Positions 34,248 through 42,674 of a stretch of 64,000 nucleotides of DNA are shown here, one piece after another. The DNA lies in the NCBI GenBank assembly GCA_902794005.1, contig CADBFO010000009.1, forward strand, positions 1 to 64,000, given 5' to 3'. The notes beneath the pieces are model-generated. The model saw only the letters and a list, made by a program, of their open reading frames with translations. It was not told where the DNA came from and did no database searches. The position numbers and the translations under genes are program-made. How positions within the stretch are numbered: position 1 is the first letter of the stretch; the number at the start of each line of letters is the position of its first letter. Source of the DNA: an uncultured Bacteroidia bacterium (GTDB lineage: Bacteria > Bacteroidota > Bacteroidia > Bacteroidales > UBA932).

Positions 34248-36824
34248 TTACAGGCGGGCGACGATACCGGCGATCTGGTCACCGAGGCCGATGGTGTAGC
34301 CCTCCGAGCAGAAGAACAGGCGGTTGAAGCTGTCGGCCACCACCACCAGCGGGAGACGGCCGGCGCCGCTGAGCTTCTGGTCGGCCACGATGGCCTCGCG
34401 GATGCCGGCGGTGTCAAGGCCCAGCACGATGGGAATATCGGTGGGGACCGTGCCGTAACGGCCTTCCATGGCTTCTTTCTTGAGGCGGGCCAGGGCGTCG
34501 GCCGATTCGCACAGGAGCACGATGGGACGGCCCCAGGCGGCCAGGCGCTCGCGGGCGGCGATGAGGTCGCGGATGGCGTGGTTGGTGGGTTCCTTGCCCG
34601 GCTCCAGAATGGCCACCACATAGAAACCGCGTCCCACGGCGGAGAGGAGGGACTGGCTTGTCTCGCTGCCGTCGGGGGAGAAAAGCTTCTCGGCATCCAG
34701 CGAGCCGATGACCGGCACGGCGCCGGTGCCTTCGTCAATGCGGAGCGGCACGTCCGTCACCTTGCCCTCTTCCACGGTGAAGAACAGCATGGAAACGGGC
34801 ACGGAGCCGTCGGAAAGGCGGTTTCCCGAAACCAGGAGATAGTCGCCGGCGTCCATCTTGAAGCCGTCCTTGAACACGTGGGCCCAGTCAACGCCGCCGC
34901 CCATATCCACTTCGCCCTCATCAAAAGCCATGAGCTTGGGACGGCCGTTTTCTATCTTGGAGAGGGAGAAGTGCGTATAGTACTGCGGATTGGCGATGGT
35001 TGCGCTGGGCTTGTAGGAAAGCTTGAGGACGCCCTTGGGGGAGACCGCGGCCTCGGAAGCGCCGTCAAAGTGCACATCCAGCCAGTCTTCTCCGGATCGG
35101 TACTGGACCTTGCCGGTCACCGGGTCCTTCTGCGCCTCGATGCCGTTGGCGCGGGCTGCACAAACGAAGAAGATGTCCCGGGAGCGGGGATCGGCCAGGC
35201 GGCTCTCGAACACGCCGCGGGGCGACATGGGAATGCGCCAGGCCTTGGGATCGTCCAGGACGGTGATGTGGTCGCGCACCCAGTTCACCATTTCTTCAGG
35301 GGTGTTGATTACCTCCAGGAAATGCTCATAGAAATAGCCGTAGAAGGGCGTCAGGAACTCATTCTCTACGCGGGAGCCCAGGAAATTGTCGGTGCTGTAG
35401 TAGTCTTTGAGGTTTTCGAGGGTAATGTCGTGCAGGTCTTTTCCGCTCAGGGAGGCCAGCACGTTCTTCACGCGCACCTGGTTCTCCCAGCCGCGGAAGT
35501 CCTGGATGAGTTTCCAGTTGCCGCGGGCGGGCTCGCCCGCGGGGAAAGTGGCTTCATAAGCATGCCGCAGGGAGTCTTCGTAGGCAAAACGCCGGTCGTT
35601 GAGGGCGCGCAGCTCGGGGGTGACCTCCGGAAGCGTCACATCCTCCGGCGGGGGGACGATGGTGAAAGATTCTTCGCTTCGCCCTTCGGCAAGCTTAGGG
35701 CAGGCTTCAGAATGACAGGAGGAGCCGGCTCCTCCCTTGTCCAGAACGACGGTCACCTCCTTGTCCTTGCCGAAGGAGGCGCGGGCATAGCCGTATGCCC
35801 CGTCCTTGGAGGCCCAGACAAGCATGTCGCCCAGGCCGGCGCTGGAGAATGTATGGCCGTCGGCATCCGTATATTTGGTGACGGCCGGATAGAATTCGGC
35901 ATAGTTGTAAATGCAGAAATCCACACGGGCGCCCTCTACGGGGACCTCCTCGGCATCCACGACGGTAAAGTCGATGCGGGCGGTCTTGGCGTAGTTGTCG
36001 ATAAGGTTCACCTCGGTGAAGTTGGGGCTTTCCAACACCACTTCCTCGGGGCCGTCATACTTGCCGAACACCTTGGTGTGCATGAGCATGGCACGGGAGG
36101 CGGGGGCGTTGAACCAGCCCAGGTTCAGGACCGGTTCGGGCTCGCAGGCCCCCATGAACCACCATTTTCCGTCGGCCCAGGCTTCCACCCATGCGTGGTT
36201 GTCGTCGGTGTGGGCCCAGCGCGGGGTATATACCTGGCGGGCCGGGATACCCACGCTGCGGAGCGCCGTGACGCAGAAGGTGGACTGCTCGCCGCATCGG
36301 CCCAGGGCATTGCACACGAGGGCCAGGGGCGAAGAGGTGCGGGCATCGGAAGGCTGGTAGGTGACTTTCTCGTGGCACCAGTGGTTCACTTCCAGAATGG
36401 CTTCCTGCATGGACATGCCCTCGATGCGGGGCATGAGTTCACGCGCAAACACGATGCGGGCGCTGTCCAGGCTCTCGTTGTTCACCCGCAGCGGCAGCAC
36501 GAAATGACGGAACTCCCGCTCGGGAACGCCCCAGCGGTCCCTGAGCGCCAGCGCGGCCCGGACGTTCTCCAGGTAAAAACCGGTGGGATAGTCGGTGACA
36601 TCGGCCAGCGGCATATAGGCATAGAGGAATTCCAGCGCCTCCTTCTCCTGAAGCGTCGCCTCCGAAGGAAGGGCCATGAAAGGCTTCAGGGCATTGTCGT
36701 GGGCCTCCATGCGGGCCTTGTAGTCCCGGGAGACGGTGGCGCGAAAATCCGCATCCGTGATAAAATGGTTCTGGCAGGAGGCCAGCAGAACGAGGGCGCA
36801 GAGGCCCGGCAGTAATTTTTTCAT
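34248..36824 (-). CDS. Transglutaminase-like domain lipoprotein (paralogue 1)
   Basis: 858 aa with lipobox LASC (Cys17). The transglutaminase core has Cys177 in GRCGEQSTFCVTALRSVGIP and His210 in NHAWVEAWADGKWW. The usual third residue (Asp) position reads MGACEPEP instead. An Ig-like beta segment follows (VDFCIYNYAEFYPAVTKYTDADG). At about residues 379-395 the sequence CHSEACPKLAEGRSEES interrupts it where the neighbour paralogue has a short different loop. The C-terminal half is conserved with the neighbour. Function unknown: such proteins may be cysteine proteases or peptidase-like binders at the surface. It begins 1 nt from the end of paralogue 2. Confidence 0.85.
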   Translation of the reverse strand: MKKLLPGLCALVLLASCQNHFITDADFRATVSRDYKARMEAHDNALKPFMALPSEATLQEKEALEFLYAYMPLADVTDYPTGFYLENVRAALALRDRWGVPEREFRHFVLPLRVNNESLDSARIVFARELMPRIEGMSMQEAILEVNHWCHEKVTYQPSDARTSSPLALVCNALGRCGEQSTFCVTALRSVGIPARQVYTPRWAHTDDNHAWVEAWADGKWWFMGACEPEPVLNLGWFNAPASRAMLMHTKVFGKYDGPEEVVLESPNFTEVNLIDNYAKTARIDFTVVDAEEVPVEGARVDFCIYNYAEFYPAVTKYTDADGHTFSSAGLGDMLVWASKDGAYGYARASFGKDKEVTVVLDKGGAGSSCHSEACPKLAEGRSEESFTIVPPPEDVTLPEVTPELRALNDRRFAYEDSLRHAYEATFPAGEPARGNWKLIQDFRGWENQVRVKNVLASLSGKDLHDITLENLKDYYSTDNFLGSRVENEFLTPFYGYFYEHFLEVINTPEEMVNWVRDHITVLDDPKAWRIPMSPRGVFESRLADPRSRDIFFVCAARANGIEAQKDPVTGKVQYRSGEDWLDVHFDGASEAAVSPKGVLKLSYKPSATIANPQYYTHFSLSKIENGRPKLMAFDEGEVDMGGGVDWAHVFKDGFKMDAGDYLLVSGNRLSDGSVPVSMLFFTVEEGKVTDVPLRIDEGTGAVPVIGSLDAEKLFSPDGSETSQSLLSAVGRGFYVVAILEPGKEPTNHAIRDLIAARERLAAWGRPIVLLCESADALARLKKEAMEGRYGTVPTDIPIVLGLDTAGIREAIVADQKLSGAGRLPLVVVADSFNRLFFCSEGYTIGLGDQIAGIVARL
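35668..35719. repeat. CHSERSEES repeat, long variant (copy F), inside transglutaminase paralogue 1
   Basis: GATTCTTCGCTTCGCCCTTC...AATGACAGG, 52 bp, reads CHSEACPKLAEGRSEES on the minus strand. This variant holds an extra block between CHSE and RSEES. Confidence 0.85.
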
Positions 36825-39323
36825 CTATTTTTCCAATTTACGGGCGATGGCGGCCAGTTGGGCTCCCATGCCGATAGTATATCCTTGCGAAGTGAAGACG
36901 ACGTCCTTTGTGGCGGCATTCCCCAGAATCACCAGCGGAAGCCGCTCTGCGCTGAGGTTCAAGTCCTTGCACAGGCGCGGGAGGATGTCTCCCCCGTTGT
37001 CCGGCACAAACACCACCGTGGAAGGAAGGGTGCCGTAGCGGCCCTCGCCGATTTCGGCGTGCAGGCGGTCCAGCTGCGCCTGGCTGGTGGTCACCAGGAA
37101 GATGGGGCGGCCCCAGGCTTCCAGGACGGCCTTTTCCTCGGCAATGTCGTGCAGCACATGGTTGGTGGGCTCCATGCCCACGTCCAGGACGGCGGCGGCG
37201 TAATAGCCCCCGTCGGCCACATTAAGAAGTTTTCCGGGCTCGAACCGGCCCTCCACCTTCAGCTCTTCCAGCACGGTCTCGATGACCACGGGCACTTCCA
37301 GGCTTTCGCCGGCCGATACGTGGAAAAGGGTCACGGTGACGGGGGTGGAGCCGTCGGAAAGACGGTTTCCGGAAGTAAGGATGTAGTCCCCTTCCGGAAG
37401 GTCGTTGGTCGTGCCGAAGCGGCGGCCTTCCCCGCCGAAGCCCAGGAAGACCCTCTGCATCTGTCCGTCCACGATGCGGCTTACCGTATAGTGACGGCCA
37501 TATTCCGGCTTGTCAACGCCCTCCACGGGCGTAAAGGTGAGGTCCACGTGGCCGGTGGCTACATCGGCCTTGTCTCCGGCGAAGCGGAGCGAACCGGTGT
37601 TGCGGTCCTTGCGCATTTCCACCCCGAAGGTACGGGCAAGGGCGATGGTGAAGAGATCGCGGGAGCGGGGATTGGCCATCCGGCTCTTCCATACGCCCAC
37701 GGGCGAGATGGGAATATCCCAGAACAAGGGGTCCTCGTCCACGTGGATATTCTCTTCCACCCACTTCACAATGGCCTCTGCGTTACCTTTGAAGGAGGCC
37801 TGGAGGTCGGCCGGAATGTTCCTGAGGAACCACATTTTATACGGGGTCAGGAATTCCCCCTCGATGCGCGGGGCCAGGACGGACTCGGCGGCGCTGTAGC
37901 TGTCCCAAAGGACGGCCGGCGTGACGTCGGAGAGGTCCTTGCGGGTAAGGCTGCCCAGAAGGGCCACGGCGCGCGGCTTGTCATCGGCCTCCAGGAGGAA
38001 GCGGGTGATGACGGCATGGTTGCCGCAGGAGCCCTCCACCAGGGGAACCGCCTCGGCGGGAAGGTCGTAGTCGGCCACGAAGCGGCGGGCCCTCTCGCGG
38101 TCAGGGAACGTGGCCATGTAGGCCTTGCGCACAGAGTCTTCGTAGGCCATCTTGCGGTCGTTGAGGGCGCGGAGCTCCGGCGTCACCTCGGGTAGCACCA
38201 CTTGCTCCGCAGGCGGCACGATGTCCATCAGCTGCGAGCTCACCGGATCTCCCGCGGGGCTGTCGAGGGTTATGCTGACGCTTTTGTCCTTGCCGAACCG
38301 GACGCGGGCAAAGCCGTAGGCTCCGTCCTTGGACGCCCAGGCCAGCATGTCGCCCAGGCCGGCCGACAGCGCGGTCTCCCCTTTGTCGTCCGTATATTTG
38401 GACACGGCCGGGAAGAACTGGGAGGAGTTGTAGATGCAGAAGTCCACACGGGCGCCCTGCACGGCTTTGCCGTCGGCATCCTTCACCTGGACAGTGGCCT
38501 TGGCGCTCCGGGCATAATTGCCGATCAGGTTGATTTCCGTATAGCCGGGGGTGCAGAGGACGACCTCCTCGGGACCGTCATACTTGCCGAACACCTTCGT
38601 ATGGGTGAGCATGGCACGGGAGGCGGGGGCGTTGAACCAGCCCAGGTCCAGCACGGGCTCGGGCTCGCAGGCGCCCAGGAAGCGCCATCGGCCGTTTGCC
38701 CAGGCTTCCACCCAGGCATGGTTGCTTTCGGTATGGGCCCAGCGCGGGGTATATACCTGGCGGGCCGGGATGCCCACGCTGCGGAGAGCGGCGACGCAAA
38801 AAGTGGATTCCTCTCCGCATCGGCCCAGGGCGTTCTTGAGAGAGGCCAGCGGAGCGTGCGTACGGCCGTCGGAGGGCTGGTAGGTCATCATCTCGTGGCA
38901 CCAGTGGTTCACCTCCAGGATGGCCTCCTCCATCGAGAGACCTTCCACGCGCGGCTTCAGCATGCGGTAAAATACCACGCGGGCGCTGTCCAGGTCTTCA
39001 TTGTTCACGCGAAGCGGCAGCACGAAGTGACGAAACTCCCGTTCGGGCACGTTCCAGCCCATTTCCTCACGGGCCTTCAGGCTGGCGCGCACGTTCTGCA
39101 GATAGAAATCGGCCGGATAATCGGTGACATCGGCCAGGGGCATATAGGCGTACAGAAACTCCAGGGCCTCTTTTTCCTGGGCCGATACCCCTTCGGGCAA
39201 AGCCATGAACGGTTTCAGGGCACCGTTCTGCGCTTCCATGCGCGAAAGGTAGTCGGTATGAAAGGTATTCCTGCCGCAGGAGACCAGCAGCAGGAATACA
39301 ACAGGATAAAGAATGCGTTTCAT
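36825..39323 (-). CDS. Transglutaminase-like domain lipoprotein (paralogue 2)
   Basis: 832 aa, lipobox LVSC. It aligns over its whole length with the downstream gene: ALKPFMALPEGVSAQEKEALEF, WNVPEREFRHFVLPLRVNNE, GRCGEESTFCVAALRSVGIPARQVYTPRWAHTESNHAWVEAW (in parts) and FLGACEPEPVLDLGWFNAPASRAML. Catalytic-type Cys and His are kept. It has no CHSERSEES insert (its loop reads DSPAGDPVSSQLMDIVPP). The pair is a tandem duplication, with only 2 nt between this gene and the C10 protease gene upstream, so all may share a transcript. Confidence 0.85.
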   Translation of the reverse strand: MKRILYPVVFLLLVSCGRNTFHTDYLSRMEAQNGALKPFMALPEGVSAQEKEALEFLYAYMPLADVTDYPADFYLQNVRASLKAREEMGWNVPEREFRHFVLPLRVNNEDLDSARVVFYRMLKPRVEGLSMEEAILEVNHWCHEMMTYQPSDGRTHAPLASLKNALGRCGEESTFCVAALRSVGIPARQVYTPRWAHTESNHAWVEAWANGRWRFLGACEPEPVLDLGWFNAPASRAMLTHTKVFGKYDGPEEVVLCTPGYTEINLIGNYARSAKATVQVKDADGKAVQGARVDFCIYNSSQFFPAVSKYTDDKGETALSAGLGDMLAWASKDGAYGFARVRFGKDKSVSITLDSPAGDPVSSQLMDIVPPAEQVVLPEVTPELRALNDRKMAYEDSVRKAYMATFPDRERARRFVADYDLPAEAVPLVEGSCGNHAVITRFLLEADDKPRAVALLGSLTRKDLSDVTPAVLWDSYSAAESVLAPRIEGEFLTPYKMWFLRNIPADLQASFKGNAEAIVKWVEENIHVDEDPLFWDIPISPVGVWKSRMANPRSRDLFTIALARTFGVEMRKDRNTGSLRFAGDKADVATGHVDLTFTPVEGVDKPEYGRHYTVSRIVDGQMQRVFLGFGGEGRRFGTTNDLPEGDYILTSGNRLSDGSTPVTVTLFHVSAGESLEVPVVIETVLEELKVEGRFEPGKLLNVADGGYYAAAVLDVGMEPTNHVLHDIAEEKAVLEAWGRPIFLVTTSQAQLDRLHAEIGEGRYGTLPSTVVFVPDNGGDILPRLCKDLNLSAERLPLVILGNAATKDVVFTSQGYTIGMGAQLAAIARKLEK

Positions 39324-39324
39324 T

Positions 39325-41220
39325 CTAATTCACGGTGATGAATGTGGTTACCTTTTCTTGCCCGGGAATACTTACTGTGATTTTATACTCTCCCGCGGTG
39401 CTCAGTTTAACACGGTAATCATCCATCGTGTAGTCGGTGCTGGTCCCTCCGGGATCGGTCACCGTCCACGTTGCCGCATCATATTGGTAACTGTGGTTGG
39501 TGAGTTGGAACACGAAGTAATCCCCCACGCTGTACGACGCCTTTGTTTTGATGAATGCGGCCGGGAAAATGGGAAGGGCAATAAATCCATTAACTTTTTT
39601 AGGCTCATAGGAAAAAGGATAATAAGTGTCTTTCCCGGATTCCTTATAATACATACTGATTTGCTGCCCCAGCGCCGGGGTAGCTGAACTGACGCTACGA
39701 CTAATAGCATTCCAGCCCCAACCAGTACCCAAATCTGTTGTCGACATTAAAGGAGGAGTAACAAAAGACACTTCTCCAGAGGCTTCCTGTATGCCGGCAT
39801 AAAGGTCTCCGCTGAAGGATGCGTTTCCTGTATTGCGAATATTCAACAACGTAAAATTTAAAGTCCCCGTATTGTATCCACTAGTATATTGCATCCCTCC
39901 TCCTGATTGATTGCTATATCCCATAACCGGAATCGGAGTAGAGGCAGCAAGGTTGGGGTAAAAATCAAAGAGGGCACCATGCTCCTCATCAAAAATACTT
40001 TGGATATCTGTATAGTAATACCCATTATTGTGACCACCCCAGCCCAAATTGATATGGAGTACGGTATCACCAGCATACTCTGCATACCCGTCAGCAACAT
40101 AAGCATGCGCACTACCCGTTTCTGATGAGCCGCCATCATATATAATCGGATGCTGGGAAATCTGAGCTTTTAGCATTTCAGTCCACTGTTTATCAGTATA
40201 GCCATCTTTGCTTACAAATCTGGCAGTATTATTGTACCCCATAACAGGACCCACAAGAGCAGGTATACTCTGTGTAACTGAACCAGTTCCAGTATAATCG
40301 ACGCCATCATTATACTTGGCTTTAAGAAGTGTCCCTATATCATAAACCAGATGGGCAAGATTTTCTCCCAAGGGAGTAAGAGTAACATGTCCTTTTGCTG
40401 CGCCAGTATACAAAACCTGATACATTTCTTCGTAAGAATAAAAAGCACCGGTATATTGATTAATCTGTTGAAGGAAAGCGTTTGGGGTTGTGAGCGCTTT
40501 TAAATTTGCCCAATCATACACTGTTCCCAACTCATGAGCAGGAATCGTTACAGAAGCATGATTATCTGACGTATAAGAATAAGAAGGAACGGTCCCAGAG
40601 GCCGAAGAAATATTGGCAGTGCCAAACCAGGACATTATTTCTGCGACAGCCAATGGCACGCATCCACATACGGCAGTATAACTCTGCCCGGCTACGTCCG
40701 GACAATAATAATTCGCCGGATTGGTCTGATCCCACTCGTTGGTACGAGATCCCAAATATTCGTTGGTGACAGCATCGCTGATGGGAGAAGCAGAAGCCTT
40801 TGTGTCTTCAAAAGCGCCCCAGCGCTGCTGGATTTCCAGAGACGGTTTTCTTGCAGAACGACTATGTGCTTTTATCTGCTCCATCCACCAGCGGACGTTG
40901 TCCGGCATGTCTTCCACCTTGAAGGGATTCTCGAAAGAGAAGCCCAGGACAGGCTGGACGTTGTCGTTACCGGCAACAATCACAAAGCCGCCTTTCTCAC
41001 GCGTTATCACATAAAAAGCAGGATCCGTGGAGCCCTTTGTCTTCTCAAATTCACCGTCCCAGACAACCGTAAGCTTGTCCGACCCTGCAGTCGCCTTGGT
41101 TGCGGGTTCTGCCGCAAAAACCTTTGAGGCCACGCGGAGGGCTTTCTCTTTGGAAACGGGGCCGGCATAGGCCATCGTGCTCGCAAGAGCCAAAATTGTC
41201 AATATGATTACTTTTTTCAT
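39325..41220 (-). CDS. C10-family (streptopain-like) cysteine protease, exported
   Basis: 631 aa with a signal peptide (STMAYA). A pro-domain of the Spi/streptopain type (about 20-145; FYVITREKGGFVIVAGNDNVQPVLGFS) precedes the catalytic domain. Cys187 in AVCGCVPLAVAEIMSWFG and His about 369 in GSAHAYVADGYA with LGWGGHNNGYY are the family residues. The C-terminus has two beta-domains. The catalytic region (roughly 39850-40720) is visibly richer in A and T than the surrounding DNA, a hint of transfer. It follows a fimbrillin-like lipoprotein gene by 3 nt. Confidence 0.92.
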   Translation of the reverse strand: MKKVIILTILALASTMAYAGPVSKEKALRVASKVFAAEPATKATAGSDKLTVVWDGEFEKTKGSTDPAFYVITREKGGFVIVAGNDNVQPVLGFSFENPFKVEDMPDNVRWWMEQIKAHSRSARKPSLEIQQRWGAFEDTKASASPISDAVTNEYLGSRTNEWDQTNPANYYCPDVAGQSYTAVCGCVPLAVAEIMSWFGTANISSASGTVPSYSYTSDNHASVTIPAHELGTVYDWANLKALTTPNAFLQQINQYTGAFYSYEEMYQVLYTGAAKGHVTLTPLGENLAHLVYDIGTLLKAKYNDGVDYTGTGSVTQSIPALVGPVMGYNNTARFVSKDGYTDKQWTEMLKAQISQHPIIYDGGSSETGSAHAYVADGYAEYAGDTVLHINLGWGGHNNGYYYTDIQSIFDEEHGALFDFYPNLAASTPIPVMGYSNQSGGGMQYTSGYNTGTLNFTLLNIRNTGNASFSGDLYAGIQEASGEVSFVTPPLMSTTDLGTGWGWNAISRSVSSATPALGQQISMYYKESGKDTYYPFSYEPKKVNGFIALPIFPAAFIKTKASYSVGDYFVFQLTNHSYQYDAATWTVTDPGGTSTDYTMDDYRVKLSTAGEYKITVSIPGQEKVTTFITVN

Positions 41221-41223
41221 TGC

Positions 41224-42432
41224 TTAGTCCTCCAATAATAAAATGATACCCTTCTGCATATCGGAAGAAACCATCCACGCGGCGTCGTCCGACTTGCGGA
41301 TGACCTTGTAAGTGGCCGGGGCGGGGGCCGTATAGGTGGACCCTACGACGGATTCTACGGACACGTCGTCATAGGACGCGCCCAAATCCAGCTTATAAGG
41401 AGTTTGCACCGCATAATACTTGCCCAGCGGAAGACTCTGCACCCGGACATAGCGGGAGGTTGCCGCCACGGTATTCACGGCATATTGGCAAGTCAGCTTG
41501 TCAAACGCAAAGGCGTCCAGCAAGCCGGAGATGCCGATATTGCCAAAATAGCCGAAGGAGGCCTTGTCCAGGAAGGCTCCTTTGATTTGTTCCGTAAAAT
41601 CGAAGGCCGGCATCGCCAGGATTTCGTTCCTCTTGATTTCGTTTTTTGCCGATGCCTTTGCGGCCTTCACCATTACCATGTCGCCGGTGTTCCGGAACTC
41701 TACCATGAATCCGCTTGTAAGCGAGCCGGGAGGCAACATCACATAGTACGGTCCGGTTTGGGCGGCTCCATCCAAAGAAAGCACCTGGCTTTCCACGGTG
41801 GAAACCGGATCCATGGACAGGGAAGGGGTTTCGCCGCTGAGACTCAATGAGCCGGTTCCGCTCAAAGCTTCCGTTCCCTTGGTCTGAATCCGGATTCCCT
41901 TCAGGGAAGGATCGGCATTCAACGTGAAGGAAACGGCTCCCAAGGCATTTTTGAAGGAGAAAAGATCGGACATGGCGTTAACCTTTGCGATGGCAAGGTT
42001 GGCTCCGTTTCCAAAACTGTTTTTGGTAAGCACCTGTGTCTGAGGCAGCGTTACGCTGATGGAAGTGCCGCTCAAAGCCGATGCCGAAGTTGCAGGATAA
42101 ACAGCATAGAACGGTCCTTCGCCGGAAAGAGCGGTACCGGTAAAGGTGGCCTGGGTTGTTCCGGCGCCATCCGACAGCGTATATTCTACGCCGGAAGGAT
42201 TGGAGGCATTGAATATCTTTATCTTATCGCCAGCCGTCCATTTGACGGCGGTGCCGTCAAGGCTCGTTTTGGTGTCTGACGTTTCTACCGTTGCCTTGAT
42301 AACCATCTCGCCCGCCTCTTCGGGTTCCTGGTTCTCTTTCACAAACGGCTTGCGATAATCGAGTTCAACCACAGAATTACACGCAATGGCTGCAGGTATG
42401 ACCAACAAAAGAAAGATTCTTGACTTTTTCAT
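41224..42432 (-). CDS. Fimbrillin-like (Mfa/FimB-type) lipoprotein
   Basis: The start MKKSRIFLLLVIPAAIAC at 42432 gives 402 aa with lipobox Cys18; the longer frame upstream has no signal and overlaps a small ORF. SDTKTSLDGTAVKWTAGDKIKIFN is the N-terminal block of fimbrillin/Mfa-like proteins, followed by an FYAVYPAT motif and LGAVSFTLN. It may be a pilus subunit or a surface adhesin. It is translated just ahead of a C10 protease, so a substrate or partner relation is possible but not shown. Confidence 0.75.
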   Translation of the reverse strand: MKKSRIFLLLVIPAAIACNSVVELDYRKPFVKENQEPEEAGEMVIKATVETSDTKTSLDGTAVKWTAGDKIKIFNASNPSGVEYTLSDGAGTTQATFTGTALSGEGPFYAVYPATSASALSGTSISVTLPQTQVLTKNSFGNGANLAIAKVNAMSDLFSFKNALGAVSFTLNADPSLKGIRIQTKGTEALSGTGSLSLSGETPSLSMDPVSTVESQVLSLDGAAQTGPYYVMLPPGSLTSGFMVEFRNTGDMVMVKAAKASAKNEIKRNEILAMPAFDFTEQIKGAFLDKASFGYFGNIGISGLLDAFAFDKLTCQYAVNTVAATSRYVRVQSLPLGKYYAVQTPYKLDLGASYDDVSVESVVGSTYTAPAPATYKVIRKSDDAAWMVSSDMQKGIILLLED

Positions 42433-42445
42433 AACGTTCTCCTTT

Positions 42446-42592
42446 TTAAAAGATGGGTAAGGATGTTGATTCCCATTCCCCGGGATTCGGAGTCGGCTTG
42501 AGGGGCTCTGTAGATAGACTTGCCTGCAGCACATTATTATGCGGCAACAGGCCAATGATCAGAACTTCCGGTTTTTGATAAGTTTTTTTCAT
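42446..42592 (-). CDS. Small 48-aa peptide upstream of the fimbrillin-like gene
   Basis: ATG at 42590-42592 and TAA at 42446-42448 give MKKTYQKPEVLIIGLLPHNN... ending STSLPIF. The opening MKKTYxxPxV is typical of short peptides found next to surface-protein and protease genes in Bacteroidales. It lies 23 nt after the -7 box and 13 nt before the fimbrillin-like ATG, so it is the first gene of that operon. Function unknown. Confidence 0.7.
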   Translation of the reverse strand: MKKTYQKPEVLIIGLLPHNNVLQASLSTEPLKPTPNPGEWESTSLPIF

Positions 42593-42615
42593 GGGCGTTA
42601 AGGGCTAGTGTCATA

Positions 42616-42648
42616 CAAAGATACAAATATAATCATCCTTTTTTCAAA
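42616..42648 (-). promoter_or_regulatory. Promoter (TTTG-N21-TATCTTTG) of the peptide/fimbrillin/C10 operon
   Basis: On the minus strand TTTG (42645-42648), a 21-nt spacer and TATCTTTG (42616-42623). Confidence 0.8.
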
Positions 42649-42674
42649 AGTCAAACGCCTTTTGGACAAAAGCG

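Noticed and set aside
42433..42555. Longer N-terminus of the fimbrillin-like gene, starting at 42555
   Set aside because: It overlaps the 48-aa ORF in another frame and lacks a signal, whereas the start at 42432 gives a clean lipoprotein signal.
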